Counted from the stretch's first letter, positions 23,990 to 35,828 are shown. The stretch: DNA of 64,000 bases from Puccinia triticina (GCF_026914185.1 NC_070559.1:6803501-6867500), one strand, 5' to 3'. The notes: a model not told the origin generated them from the sequence alone. Numbers and translations are program-made.

Positions 23990-24245
23990 TACGCTAACCA
24001 TAGCTTTTAGTGTAGCGTAGCACAGCACAAATGCGCTCTTTTTTAGCGTAGCGTTAGCGCAATCGCACGCATCTGCGCTAACGCTACGTGGAAAGGGTGC
24101 AAAGCCATTTTAGCTTTTAGAGTAGTGTTAGCACAGATGCGCGCAATTGCGCTAAGGCTAAGCACGCAGGGCGCAAAAGAGCACGCGCTATGCTGCGCTA
24201 CAGCGCTTTTCGCGGCAAAAAAGGCCTTTTTTCCTCTAAAGGCGC
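23990..24245. repeat. GCGTAGCGTTAGCGC-rich short-palindrome region
   Basis: Many copies and complements of GCTAACGCTACG and GCGTAGC. Resembles the interior of the element at 29895-30516. No clear termini were found. Confidence 0.5.
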
Positions 24246-24327
24246 CTTACACTACAAGCATGGATGAATTTGGGAAGGCATATATTGATCAATATGGCAT
24301 ATATTGATCATTTTTTTTATTTTTTTG

Positions 24328-24456
24328 AAAGGGGGTTACCAAACGTACCCGGTCTTTCCGCGTTTGTACCCAGTTTTTGCGTACCCCCTTTTCCGCGTGC
24401 ATACCCGGTTTTTTTCTACTTGTTTCTACGCAACACAAGTAATATCAAAATTTATC
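24328..24456. repeat. Dispersed repeat, copy 2 (same as 18826-18955)
   Basis: GAAAGGGGGTTACCAAACG and GCGTACCCCCTTTTCCGCG, as at 18826. It lies immediately outside the left arm of the large palindrome. Confidence 0.75.
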
Positions 24457-24809
24457 TAAAATGATGAACAAAATTATCATGCAATCAGAATACCAAAAAA
24501 ACCAATTTTAATTAATTAATTATTTTTTGCATACCCCCTTTTCTGGGGTAAATACTAAGGGGATAACTTTTTTGTTACATGCCCCAGCCGCACAAAAATT
24601 TCAGGGCACTTTTAATTGTGAATATTCTACATTCCCTGAAATTTTTAGGATTTTCAGGGAGTGCGCGGTGGGCTTAGTAGGAAAATTCCCGCTCACTTAA
24701 TAACATTTTTGTTACATTTCCAAACAAGCTAAAAAATTCAGGAATATTTAAAATCTGTATAATCTCCGTGTCCTGAAATTTTCAGCAACAGGGTGGCATA
24801 AAAACATGA

Positions 24810-26635
24810 GACCCCGTTTGGACGCCCCAATTTTGGTTATAAATTGCGCAACTTATAACCGGGGGGGCTTGGGGTATAACACCTCATTTATATGTGTTTG
24901 GGCCGGCCAGTCATATCATAAAATTCATTAGTTGGTATGACGGGAAATTTAATCCCCCAGCCATTTCGGAAATAGAGGTCCTGACCTCTATTTCCGGGTG
25001 ATAAATGGCTATATGTACTGTCATCTAGAGGAGTACTACACAACCTCTTGATGACCGGCCAAACGGTCATCAAAGAGGGCACAACAACCTCTGGATGGCC
25101 AATTGGAGAGGCCATCCAGAGGACACAACGTTCCTCTCGATGACTGCTTGACCAGTCATTGAGAGGGACTCACCCTCTCAATGACTGCTTGACCAGTCAT
25201 TGAGAGGGACTCACCCTCTCAATGACTGCTTGACCAGTCATTGAGAGGGACTCACCCTCTCAATGACTGCTTGACCAGTCATTGAGAGGGATTCTACACC
25301 CTCTCAATGACCGGGCCAGTCATTGGGAGGGACTCTACACCCTCTCGATGACCCAACCAGTCATCGAGAGGGACTCTCCACCCTCTTGATAATGACCGGT
25401 TGACGGGTCATGGAAGAGGACTTCACCTCTCAATGACCCGACCAGTCATTGAGAGGGACTCTACACCCTCTCGATGACCGGTCAACCACTCATTGAGAGG
25501 GTGTAGAATCCCTCTCAATGACTGCTTGACCGGTCATTGAGAGGGTGTAGAGTCCCTCTCAATGACTGCTTGACTGGTCATCAAGAGGGACTCTACACCC
25601 TCTCGATATCCGGTCAACCAGTCATTGAGAGGGTGAGTTCTTGATATCCGGTCAACCAGTCTTATCAAGAGGGATTCTACACTCATCAAGAGGGTGTAGA
25701 ATCCCACTCGATGACTGCTTGACCGGTCATTGAGAGGGACTCTACACCCTCTCGATATCCGGTCAATCAGTCATCAAGAGGGTGTAAAATCCCTCTCAAT
25801 GACTGCTTGACCGGTCATCAAGAACAACCGGATATCGAGAGGGTGTAGAGTCCCTCTTGATGACCGGTCAAGCAGTCATTGAGAGGGTGAGTCCCTCTCA
25901 ATGACCGGTCAGATCAAGATGGTTGACCGGATATTGAGTTGACCGGTCAATGAGAGGTGTGTAGCGTCCCTCTTGATGACTGTTCGGGTCATCGAGAGGG
26001 TGTAGAGTCCCTCCCAACGACTGGTCCGGTCATCGAGAGGGTGTAGAGTCCCTCTTGATCACTGGTTGGGTCATCAAGAGGTGAATTCCTCTTCAATGAC
26101 TGGTCGGGTCATCGAGAGGTGAAGTCCTCTTCGATGACCCGTCAACCGGTCATTGAGAGGGACTCATCCCTCTCTATTCATCACGAGGTGGTGGTGTGCT
26201 CTTCAATGACCGTTTGACTGGTCATTGAGAGGTGAAGTCCTCTTCGATGACCGGTTGAACGGTCATCAAGAGGGTGTCCTCTGGATGGCCTGTCAAACCG
26301 GCCATCCAGAAGCTGTTGATGTGTGCTCTTCGATGACTGGTTGACCGGTCATCAAGAGGCTGTGTCCTTCCTCTTTGAGACCGGTTGACCGGTCATCAAG
26401 AGGGTGTGTAGTAAGTACTCCTCCAGCCTACATACATATATAGCTCTGCCTGCCTTGGTTTGCCAAACAGTCCTGTTATAAAAGGACTCAAATGTATTCT
26501 GGAGTGGATGTCCAAACAGACATGTTATAAATCTGATGATTTTTTGATTGGGTTTATTACAGTTGGATTTCACATTGGGTGTTATGTATTTTATTATGCA
26601 ATTTATCATATCACACCAGGCGTCCAAACGGGGCC
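24810..26635. mobile_element. GGCCCCGTTTGG-type TIR element filled with GACCGGTC satellite, TSD TGA
   Basis: Left end GACCCCGTTTGGACGCC, and right end reverse complement GGCCCCGTTTGGACGCC. TGA is at 24807-24809 and 26636-26638. The opposite arm of the host palindrome (about 27005-27035) shows the unoccupied sequence. From about 25025 to 26405 it is a palindromic minisatellite with CTCTCAATGACTGCTTGACC and its complement, spaced by GGGACTCTACACCC. No transposase. The 3-bp TSD and GGCCCCGTTTGG ends suggest PIF/Harbinger-like. Confidence 0.85.
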
Positions 26636-27322
26636 TGAGATATAAGGGGTGTGCGGCAGTCTTAAGGGGAAAAATCCGGCTAATTGAATAGCTTTTTTGT
26701 TACATATCACAGCAGTCTAAAAAATTGAGTGAAATTTCAAATATGAATATACTCCGTGACCTGACATTTTTAGCAATGTTGTGGCATCATAACCTGAGAT
26801 GTAAGGGATGCGCGGTAGTCCTAATACCTACTACTGCGCACCCCATATAACTCATGTTCTGATGCCACAAGCCACAACATTGCCAAAAATTCAATGTCAC
26901 GTAGAAAATGCATATTTGAAAGTTCACTCAAGTTTTTAGACTGCTGTGATATGTAACAAAAAAGCTATTCAATTAGCCTGATTTTTCCCCTTAAGACTGC
27001 CGCACACCACTTATATCTCATGTTTTTATGCCACCCCATTGCTGAAAATTTCAGTAAGCGGAGATTATACAGATTTTAATTATTCCTGAAATTTTTAGCT
27101 TGTTTGGAAATGTAACAAAAAAGTTATTCAGTTAGCGGCAATTTTCCTACTAAGACCACCATGCACTCCCTGAAAATCCTAAAAATTTCAGGGAATGTAG
27201 AATATTCACAATTAAAAGTGCCCTGAAATTTTTGTGCGGCTGGGGCATGTAACAAAAAAGTTATCCCCTTAGTATTTACCCCAGAAAAGGGGGTACGCAA
27301 AAAAACAGGTACAAATTAATTA

Positions 27323-29453
27323 GGGTCAGCCTAAATGCACTCCAAAAAAATCCCAAAAGCACTCCAAAAGTGAATGTATGGAGTGTGCACTCCAATGATT
27401 GTTGGAGTACAGACTAGAGTACTCCAACTCGATTGGAGTGCAGAACCGGGGACTCAAGAATCTTTGGAGTGCACCACAAAGAACTCCAGTGGCCAGGAAA
27501 TGTATTGAGTGCCCATGAGTCTCACTCCATCAGATTGGAGTGCATTCCCCTAGCACTCCATTCCTGATATTTCTCCTCCTCAAAAGGGGAGTGCAGTACT
27601 GTGCACTCCAGCCAGAGCTGGAGTGCCTACAACTTCAACCGGGCTATGTACAAACCCACCCCACTTGATCCTCCTGATATCCATGACCGGTACAGACCGG
27701 CATTGAGCGGATTAACATCTCCTCTCAATGACCGGTCTGCACCGGACTGCCGGTCATTGAGGGAAATCACACCTCTCAATGACCGGTCTGTGCCGGTCAT
27801 TGAGGGGAGTAACATCTCCTCTCAATGACCGGTCTGTGCCGGTCACCAAGGGGACTCACACCTCTCGATGACCGGCGCGAACCGGTCACACCTCCCGATG
27901 ACCAGCACAGACCGGTCATCAAGGGGACTCACACCTCAATGATTGGTCACCACCGGTCATCGAGGCTAATAACACCTCCTCTCGATGACCGGTCATCACC
28001 CGTCATGAAGAGGGCTCACACCTCTCAATGATTGGTCAGTCCGGTCATCAAGGGTAACAACACTTCTTGATGACCAGTCATCACCGGCCATCAAGGTGAG
28101 TCCCATCTCTCGATGACCGGTCAGACCAGTCATCAAGGGTAATAACACCTCTCGATGACCGGTGATGACCGGTCATCGAGGTGAGTCACATTCCTCGATG
28201 ACCGGTCAGACCGGTCATCGAGGGGACTCACACCTCTCAATGACCGGTCATCGAGAGTAGCACCTCCTCTTGATGACCGGTCATCACCGGTCATGAAGAG
28301 GGCTCACACCTCTCGATGACCGGCACAGACCGGTCATCGAGAGGACTCACACCTCTCGATGACCGGTGGTGACCGGTCATCGAGAGGACTCACACCATCT
28401 CACACCTCTCGATAACCGGTGATGACCGGTCATCGAGGTGAGTCACATCTCTCGATGACCGGTCTGTGCCGTTCATTGAGAGGAGTAACATCTCCTCTCA
28501 ATGACCAGTCTGTGCCGTTCATTGAGAGGAGTAACATCTCCTCTCAATGAGACCGGTCTGTGCCGTTCATCGAGAGGAGTAACATCTCCTCTCGATGACC
28601 GGTCAGACCGACCGGTCATTGAGAGTAGCACCTCCCCTCGATGACTGGTACACACCGGTCATCAAGAGGTGTTATTACCCTCGATGACCGGTCTGACCGG
28701 TCATCAAGAAATGTGACTCACCTTGATGACCGGTGATGACCGGTCATCGAGAGGTGTGAGTCCCCTCGATGACCGGTCTGACCGGTCATTGAGGGGTGTG
28801 AGTCCTCTCGATGACCAGTGGTGACCGGTCATCGAGAGGTGTGAGTCCTCTCGATGACCGGTCTGTGCCGGTCATTGGGAGGTGTGACTGATGACCGGTC
28901 CGCGCCGGTCATTGAGAGGTGGGAGTCCCCTCGCTGACCGGTAAAGACCGGTCATCGAGAGTAGCACCTCCCCTCAATGACCGGTACACACCGGTCATCG
29001 AGAGGTGTGACTGATGACCGGTCCGTGCTGGTCATCAAGAGGTATGAGTCCTCTGGATGACCGGTTTTGTGCCCCTTGATGACCGGTCCAGACCGGTCAT
29101 CAAGAGGTGTGATTGTGGGCACTCCAAAAAAAAGGAGACATTGGAGTGCACCCCAATGCACTCCATTTGGTATTTGCCAGCTGGAGTGCAAAGCCAAAAT
29201 CCTCCACTGAAAAGGTGGAGTGCTTGGGCTTGCACTCCATTTTTTTTGGAGTGCATCTAGCTGCACTCCCCTATTTTGGTCAATTTTGGAGTACCCAGTT
29301 GTGTACTCCAATAAACATGGAGTGCCCATCTGGGGACTCCATGTTTTGGAAGTACAAAATCAAGGCACTCCAACTTTTTTGGAGTGCTGGCCCCCCAAAG
29401 CCAAAAATTTGGAGTGCATGAAGTAAAAGTTTGGAGTGCATTTAGGCTGACCC
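27323..29453. mobile_element. GGGTCAGCC-type TIR element filled with GACCGGTC satellite, 8-bp TSD
   Basis: Begins GGGTCAGCCTAAATGCACTC and ends in the complement. The 8-bp repeat ATTAATTA lies at 27315-27322 and 29454-29461. Subterminal regions on both sides repeat a GGAGTGCA/TGCACTCC motif. The core (about 27680-29115) is a minisatellite of CTCGATGACCGGTCATCGAG palindromes. No transposase. The 8-bp TSD suggests hAT-like mobilisation. Confidence 0.85.
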
Positions 29454-29530
29454 ATTAATTAATCATTTGGAAATTGAGTTTTTTGAAATTCTGATTGCAT
29501 GATAATTATGTTCATCATTTTAGATGAACT

Positions 29531-29894
29531 AGAGGCCAAGGCGGCTTCGCCGCTGCAATATCAGGGGTCCAGAAAGAATGTTGTGTTTAAAACTTTATGA
29601 TTAAAAAAACAAAATCATTTTAGTATTACCAAACTTTTGGCATTCATATCCAATTATATTAAATCTTCTGAATCATGGAACAAAACTTCATGGGTTTCCC
29701 CTACATATTTACAAAATACAAAAAAAAAAAAAAAAATCCAGGGTTTCCCCTCTACAAGTGCCAGGAAAAAAACTTCCAGGGTCCCCTCTGCAAATCTTAC
29801 AAAAAACAAAAAAACTCCACAGCAATCAAAAAAGGAAAACAAAATAATAACCTGTGCCCAGCCACCTAGCATCAGCAAGCTGATTCACCATGGC
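29531..29894. repeat. Dispersed A-rich repeat segment
   Basis: GAGGCCAAGGCGGCTTCGCC at about 29533, then an ATTAAA..GGGTTTCCCCTACATAT block and A runs, as at 7162-7260 and 12536-12625. No gene supported. Confidence 0.5.
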
Positions 29895-30516
29895 CAACAC
29901 CGCAAGAGCTACGCTTTGCTACAAAAAGCGGCGCTTTTGTGTAGTGAAGCGGGGGTACCGCTTTTTCAAATGATAATTAGCAATAGCGCAAGCGGAAGGC
30001 CGCTACTTAAAGCGTTAGCGAAGCGCCAGTACCACTACGTTAAATATGATTAGTGCGTAGCGCAGCGAATTTTTTTCCGCTTTTGCTAAAGTTGAGCGTA
30101 GCGGCGAAATCGGCGCTTTTTGGCGCTATTAGCGCCTTGTAGCGCCAAAAGCGTAGCGAATGGGGCAGCTTTTCTTGAAAAAGCGTAGCGGGCCAGTCCG
30201 CCTTTCTGTGGAAACTGCCTTAGATGAAAATTAATCATCAATCCTCCATCAATTATGATGCTGGGGATTGATATTGGAATGTTGCTACAGTAGCGCAGCC
30301 AAATCGCTAAAGTAGCGTTTTTTCCGCTACTGTAGCAATAAGCGTAGCGGAATTCCGCTATTCACCGCTGAAAATAGCTCGCTATTTTTGCTGATCTTTT
30401 CTGCTTGAGAAAAAAAAGCGAAAAGCGTAGCGCCCAGTCCGCTACTAAAAGCGCAGCGAAGTGGGACCCAAATCGCTACGCTTACCGCTTTGCGTAGCGT
30501 AGCTCTTGCGGTGTTG
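29895..30516. mobile_element. 622-bp TIR element with GCGTAGCG repeats, TSD CCATGGC
   Basis: Begins CAACACCGCAAGAGCTACGC and ends with its complement. CCATGGC flanks both sides (29888-29894 and 30517-30523). The interior is rich in short palindromes of AGCGTAGCG and CGCTACGCT. A 7-bp TSD is closest to hAT. No coding. Confidence 0.75.
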
Positions 30517-30523
30517 CCATGGC

Positions 30524-31480
30524 CCACTGTCCATTCCTGTCTAGCAGGGTCAAAAAACAGTGAGAGGATGCACAGTTGATTGTCATTGAAATCCTGCTAG
30601 TCAAGGCCCAATGTGAGCCAGGCTATTGATAACTCAGTGCCCCAGGACAAGACCCCTTCATCTAAATGATACACTCAAAAAGCCTTGATATCACCTTAGA
30701 AATAGACAGTCATATAAATTATAATTTCACAAATTGGACAACCTTTCATTAGCATTAATTTTCATTGTCTTTCAGTCTAATTTTCCCCAACATTACAGAT
30801 AAGAGTTGGATTAATGAGATATCATGCAAGCCCAACTGCCTACAAACAACACAAAACAAAAAAACAGCTTCTCTCCAGCCAATAGTACAATTCCAAGGGG
30901 GAGCTCTTCGAAACCTCCCAGCAACAAACCTTCCCCACCACTCTCCTGCTTGGTCCAGAGAACTGACTGCTTTTGCTCTGACTCCTCCGTTCTCAACAGT
31001 TTGCAGTACTCTGTTGGGCCCCCTGACCGGGACGTTTCTTTTGGGTGACCGGAGTTTTGTTTTACTTTGCTGAGGGGTCCTTCCTGGCGGCCTCAACGTG
31101 ATTGGTTTAGAGGAGCCATGGAGTTAGATCAGGTCTGAAAAGCGTTCGCCATCCTTGAGATCACCAGGGTAAGAGGTTGATAGCGTCAAGATGACCAATT
31201 GAGACGAGAACAATCACAGCATCCTTGCCGTCAGGAGCCGCTGAAGGATTGATTTGACTGGGAACATTGACATTTAAACTTGGCTGATGAGGCATTGAGT
31301 GTCCATCAAAAATGATGTTGAAACTTTCGTGGTACTCCTTGGCCAAAAAGAATTGATGTGACAAGGGATGGGATCTTACGTTTGATCGACCAGTAGAACA
31401 AGATCAAGCTACACGTCAAATGTTAATTTTCGAGCTTCTGAGTGTACTTGGTTTGTAGAAGCAGGTTTGAGTTAATGAAC
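30524..31480. other. Spacer, no supported gene
   Basis: Overlapping short open frames near 30755-31096 on both strands resemble no family I know. The start (CCATTCCTGTCTAGCAGG) recurs from near 12968. Confidence 0.4.
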
Positions 31481-31900
31481 TCAGAGCTTAAAGAAGGTGG
31501 TGATATAAGAATCTACACCTTTGTACAAAGAATACCAACACGCTGATCACTAACCTTAAAGAAGGTGGTGATATAAGAATCTACACCTTTGTACGAAGAG
31601 TACCGACACGCTGATCACTAACCTGATCAATGTGATGAGAGTTTAGTGTGAGCGAGTTTGAATGTTAAGAAACACTTGAGTTGATTGCTAATGCACACCT
31701 TAAAGAAGGTGGTGATATAAGAATCTACACCTTTGTACAAAGAGTACCAACACGCTGATCACTAACCTGAAGAAGAGTAAGAAGATCGATGTGAATGAAA
31801 GATACATGAGATAATAACCTAATGTTTAACGAACCTGATCGATGTGATGAGAGTTTAGTGTGAGCGAGTTTGAATGTTAAGAAACACTTGAGTTGATTAA
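31481..31900. repeat. Tandem repeats, two interleaved units
   Basis: A unit containing TTAAAGAAGGTGGTGATATA and CACGCTGATCACTAACC occurs three times (about 31494, 31555 and 31700). A second unit, GATGAGAGTTTAGTGTGAGC, occurs twice (about 31633 and 31846). Near-identical copies imply recent duplication. Confidence 0.85.
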
Positions 31901-33755
31901 GAGAAAGAAACCGGTACATGACTTGAGCGGACTTTAAAGAGATCAACTAGGTTTCGGAACTGCGGCACAACTAAGTAACAGGTATGTAGTAACAATAAAG
32001 CTTAAAAGGAGTAACGAATCACCTGAACACGTCATAAGTTCAATATGAGTATGTCCAAACCAGGTCGGCATTTGATACAACCACATTGGCCTCAACACGC
32101 GATGTGACCCGGTGCAAAGACGGGCTGTCCCTGCGCGGCAAGTTCTGGCCTGCCTTGTGGTGCATCTTCCACGGAGACGGAGAGCAAATGCTCTTCTACC
32201 GAACGGGCTAGATGCGCTTGGGAGACTTTGATGGGCCTTGATCGGTGCTTTGTGCTTGGCTTCTGCTGCGCCGGATCTCCGGCGCTCTTCCAGTCAAGGG
32301 GGTTGGGTTGAGCTGGCTTGGAGGAATGGCTGGGGAGGAACTGCCAGGAAAAAGACAGTATTGGTTAATGTCAGATTCCAGGCCCGGGCCCGCCTGAACC
32401 AGTTGTAAACTCAGACCTCCCTGCTTTGCCCGATCCAAGCCACAACCTCTTCATGCCCGCCAACACTCACGCTGACCCTTTGCGACAAGACACCAACGGT
32501 AAGTAACAGACCCTTTACGCCTTCTCATCAAAGGACTGAACCAGGCCGTGAAACGCAACCGGACCTGATGTACAAGTCAAACAAAGAACTAAAACCCTTC
32601 CTTTCTACCGTGTCGTTCAGGCAACGAGAATATGGTCGTGGACCCTCAAACCAACCGTGACCAATCTGGCGCGATCACGTTCCTGTTCACTTGGACTGGC
32701 CTGTTGTAGTTACAACCAAGCCTCAGTACGTAGCAGCAGAAGCATCACCTGCTCAGCCACATGTAGACACTAGAAAGAGAGCACTAACGCTCCCGACCTT
32801 TCCTCTTTTACTTCAGTCGCTCCACTCCGCTCATAGCCCACATCACTGCACTTTGCTCTCCTTTGACTCACCCATCAGACTCCCCAGCTCCACAAAGTAG
32901 CTTGTCCCTTTTCATTGTTATCATCGACAGTTTGCGACAACCTCGTTCCGCACTCGCGTTCTTCTTGGCTTTTTATTTTTCCTTCATCTTATCTCTTCTT
33001 TATCACACTTGTTCTCGCACTTGCTTTCTCTCACTCAGAACATCCCTTATCTGCCTGTCTCTGCCCTTAAGGTACCTTTTGCCTCCTGCTCTTCAATCTA
33101 TCTTGTTTCTCTCCTATCCCGTCTCTCACATTGCACAAACTGACATAAGTTGAAATATAAATCCTTAAGTCTTGCAATTCTCACAGTTAACAGAAAGGGG
33201 ATGGGGTGTGAGGGCTTGTTTCATTGATCTGCTTACAGTGGGTGTGGTCAGGAAAGCAAGGCCATACGTTCTGGCCTGGTCAAGGGACCTAAGTCTCTGT
33301 CGCGAGGGCAGCGGCAAGGACTAGGGGGAATGAGTGGCGGGGACCTGGAGTGAACTGGTCTGGTGAAATCTCGCGGGATAGTTGGGCAACTGTGGCGGAA
33401 AGTGGAGAAAATGATATGGTGGAATGCTCAGTGGATCAGCCTAGTTGCAAGGGGAGACTTAGGGCCAACAGTGGAGAATGTACAGCGGACGTGTGCAGAG
33501 GAGGGTGAGGCCAGCATTTGGCGTGCTGAAATCATTTTAACAGGGGGGCCACGGGCTAACGCTGTTGGGTAGGGGAGTTACGGCCAAGGCGGAGTCAATG
33601 GTACCTTTCAGCGTGAGTGGCGTTGTGTTGAGCCTGAGGGTAGACAAACTGGTGGTGGCTGTAGGCAAAACTAAGTTGGTTGTGATGATCACTGAGCGAT
33701 GCAGGGTGTGGATTGTGACGGGGCGGTGGCGGATGGCAACAGTAGTGGTGGCGGG
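31901..33755. other. Spacer with one unidentified coding-like piece
   Basis: At about 32100-32205 on the plus strand, LSLRGKFWPALWCIFHGDGE then QMLFYRTG reads like protein but I cannot name it. At 32863-33153 a hydrophobic Ser/Leu-rich frame comes from a pyrimidine-rich tract. 33240-33755 is G-rich and unidentified, and abuts the gypsy LTR. Confidence 0.35.
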
Positions 33756-34085
33756 TGTAGCCGTTGGGCTAGCTTGGTAACCCGACCGCTACTTAGCGGC
33801 TGGTTGGCCTGGCCTAGCCAGGCCCCTTAGCTCACCTTGGTTATGGTAACTCCGGCCCAGCCCAGCCTGGTCCGCGTTTCAGCCACGTTCCTTGTTTCCT
33901 CTCTGTTTCATACTCTTTCCTTGCTTATGTCATGCGCGCATCTACCCTTGTATCTCTCCTATAAAAGGTTGTCTCTTTTGCACCTTCTTTTGCAAATCAT
34001 CCTCTTTTCAATCTATATACTTCTATCTACAAACGTTCCAAAGCTAGAATCTATTGAGCCCACATCCTGTGCCCTGCCCGCCACA
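33756..34085 (+). repeat. 5' LTR of the gypsy element (330 bp)
   Basis: TGTAGCCG...CGCCACA. Same length and almost the same sequence as the minus-strand LTR at 21376-21705. TATA-like CTATAAAAG at about 33959. The 20 bp after it (GTGGTAGCAAGTTC) are a possible primer binding site. A 127-codon open frame across it (33837-34220) is not a gene. Confidence 0.85.
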
Positions 34086-34327
34086 GTGGTAGCAAGTTCT
34101 TTTTTTAGATTTGGTTATACCTTGTTATCTTTCATACCCTCTCACCAACGCGACTCTCCAGAAAATCTTTTCTTAAACAGTCAACTGAAAAAGCCGGCCT
34201 TTTTTCCTCTCCCCAATTAATATCCTCCTAGCTCTTTTTGATCTCACCCCTATCGGCAAACTCATTTGTCCTTGGTTCTGATCTTCCTAGCTTTCTACCT
34301 TTCTTACGTATATCGTCGAGCGGTTTT

Positions 34328-35431
34328 CACTTCAAGAAAAACTCTAGAAACTGCTTGCAGTTGAGATGCAGCAAGCTTGAATCAAGCCTCAGCTCAAGCT
34401 GGAGTCAAGCACCCAAATTCCATGCTGGTGCACCTTCAGTGTGTACCTTGTTTGGGCCCGGCATCTCAATGCTTAATTACATGCTGTAGTGCTCATGCGG
34501 TAGGCTGAGACAAATGTTCAACCTTGCAAATGAGCATCCCCCAGCATCCCCCTGAGCACCTTTTTATTTGCTTTTATAAAACACTCCATGTGCCATTGAA
34601 TCCAGCCAGAATAAAGTAAAAAGGGTATGTACATATGAAAGGGATATGTACATATGAGAGGAATATGTACGCATGAAAGGGGAATGTGAAAAGGTGTATT
34701 AACACATAGAAGGGATAGGTAATGAATGCATGAAAGGGGTATGTATGCATGAAAGGGGTATGTGCAGTAAGGGGTATTTGCACATGAAAGGGGTATGTAA
34801 ACATCAAAGGGGTATGTAAAGCTGAATGATGAAAGGGTTGAAAAGGATGTAAAAAACTCAAAGGGGACATGTAAACATGAAATGATCATGAAAGCATGAT
34901 GAAAGGGGTATGTACACATTGTGAAAGGGAATAGACATTCACATGAAAGGGATGCACACACATGAAAGGGATGCACACACATGAAAGGGATACATGTACA
35001 TGAAAGGGATACATGCACATGAAAGGGATACACACACATGAAAGGAATACACGCACATGAAAGGGGTATGTGCACATAAAGGGATATGTACACATTATGA
35101 AAGGGGTGAATACATACAAAAGGGATATGTGCACATGAAAGGGGTATGTGCACATGAAAGGGGTATGTGCACATGAAAGGGGAATTTTCACATGAAAGGG
35201 GAATTTTCACATGAAATGGGAATTTTCACATGAAAGGGGAATTTGCACAGGTATCAACTCAGTATTTTGGATCCTGTACTCAGTTTTGTGTACCTTAGAC
35301 TCACTCTTGCATAAATTAAGCAATGTGCATGGAAATTGAATCAACCAGTGCATGATTCTTGCATGAGGCACAGCTTGCCTTGAGATCTTGCATCTCAACT
35401 GCAAGCAGTTTCTAGAGTTTTTCTTGCAGTG
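34328..35431. mobile_element. 1.1-kb CACT-type TIR element with ATGAAAGGGG minisatellite, TSD TTT
   Basis: Left end CACTTCAAGAAAAACTCTAG, and right end reverse complement CACTGCAAGAAAAACTCTAG, with an AACTGCTTGCAGTTGAGATG block in both. TTT flanks both sides (34325-34327 and 35432-35434). The interior (about 34620-35250) is a minisatellite of ACATGAAAGGGGTATGTGC. No transposase. It is inserted in the leader between the gypsy LTR and gag. The 230-codon Pro/Phe/His/Cys-rich minus frame is a repeat artefact. Confidence 0.85.
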
Positions 35432-35828
35432 TTTTCTACTTACTGGTGAGTATCTGATTGATACTAAGAGGTTCCAAGTCTCCCGAAGATAACCCTTTCG
35501 GCGGGTTTGGTTGATTCTTGTTTACTTTCATGAAAGGGGAATTTGCACAGGTATCAACTCAGTATTTTGGATCCTGTACTCAGTTTTGTGTACCTTAGAC
35601 TCACTCTTGCATAAATTAAGCAATGTGCATGGAAATTGAATCAACCAGTGCATGATTCTTGCATGAGGCACAGCTTGCCTTGAGATCTTGCATCTCAACT
35701 GCAAGCAGTTTCTAGAGTTTTTCTTGCAGTGTTTTCTACTTACTGGTGAGTATCTGATTGATACTAAGAGGTTCCAAGTCTCCCGAAGATAACCCTTTCG
35801 GCGGGTTTGGTTGATTCTTGTTTACTTT
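35229..35828. repeat. Perfect 300-bp tandem duplication across a transposon/gypsy junction
   Basis: 35229-35528 and 35529-35828 read identically. Each unit contains the right 203 bp of the CACT element plus 97 bp of gypsy leader, so the duplication happened after that element inserted and is recent. Confidence 0.95.

Larger units (their letters stand above)
24457..29530. repeat. Outer long palindrome with arms of about 600 bp, split by two satellite elements
   Basis: Arm pieces 24457-24809 plus 26639-26830 are the diverged reverse complement of 26832-27322 plus 29462-29530. Matching blocks include ATGATGAACAAAATTATCAT, AACTTTTTTGTTACATGCCC and TTTTTGTTACATATCACAGC. The centre is near 26831. 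No transposase. Two other TIR elements (24810-26635 and 27323-29453) sit one in each arm, so this was a palindromic transposon or MITE of about 1.1 kb before those insertions. Confidence 0.75.

Noticed and set aside
25100..26405. Regular repeats with short spacers, superficially CRISPR-like
   Set aside because: Repeats are palindromic in both orientations, spacers are themselves repeated (GGGACTCTACACCC), there are no cas genes, and the setting is eukaryotic.
27601..29329. Many short frames with repeated DDRSRPVIKG-like text
   Set aside because: Translations of the GACCGGTC palindromic satellite.
32863..33153. 96-codon hydrophobic frame as a membrane protein
   Set aside because: Comes from a pyrimidine-rich tract; no start context, partner exon or family resemblance.
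33837..34220. 127-codon hydrophobic frame, also present at 21157-21624
   Set aside because: It lies in the gypsy LTR and its duplicate; presence in both follows from LTR identity.
34518..35210. 230-codon Pro/Phe/His/Cys-rich minus frame resembling a secreted Cys-rich protein
   Set aside because: It is the translation of the ACATGAAAGGGG minisatellite inside a TIR element.
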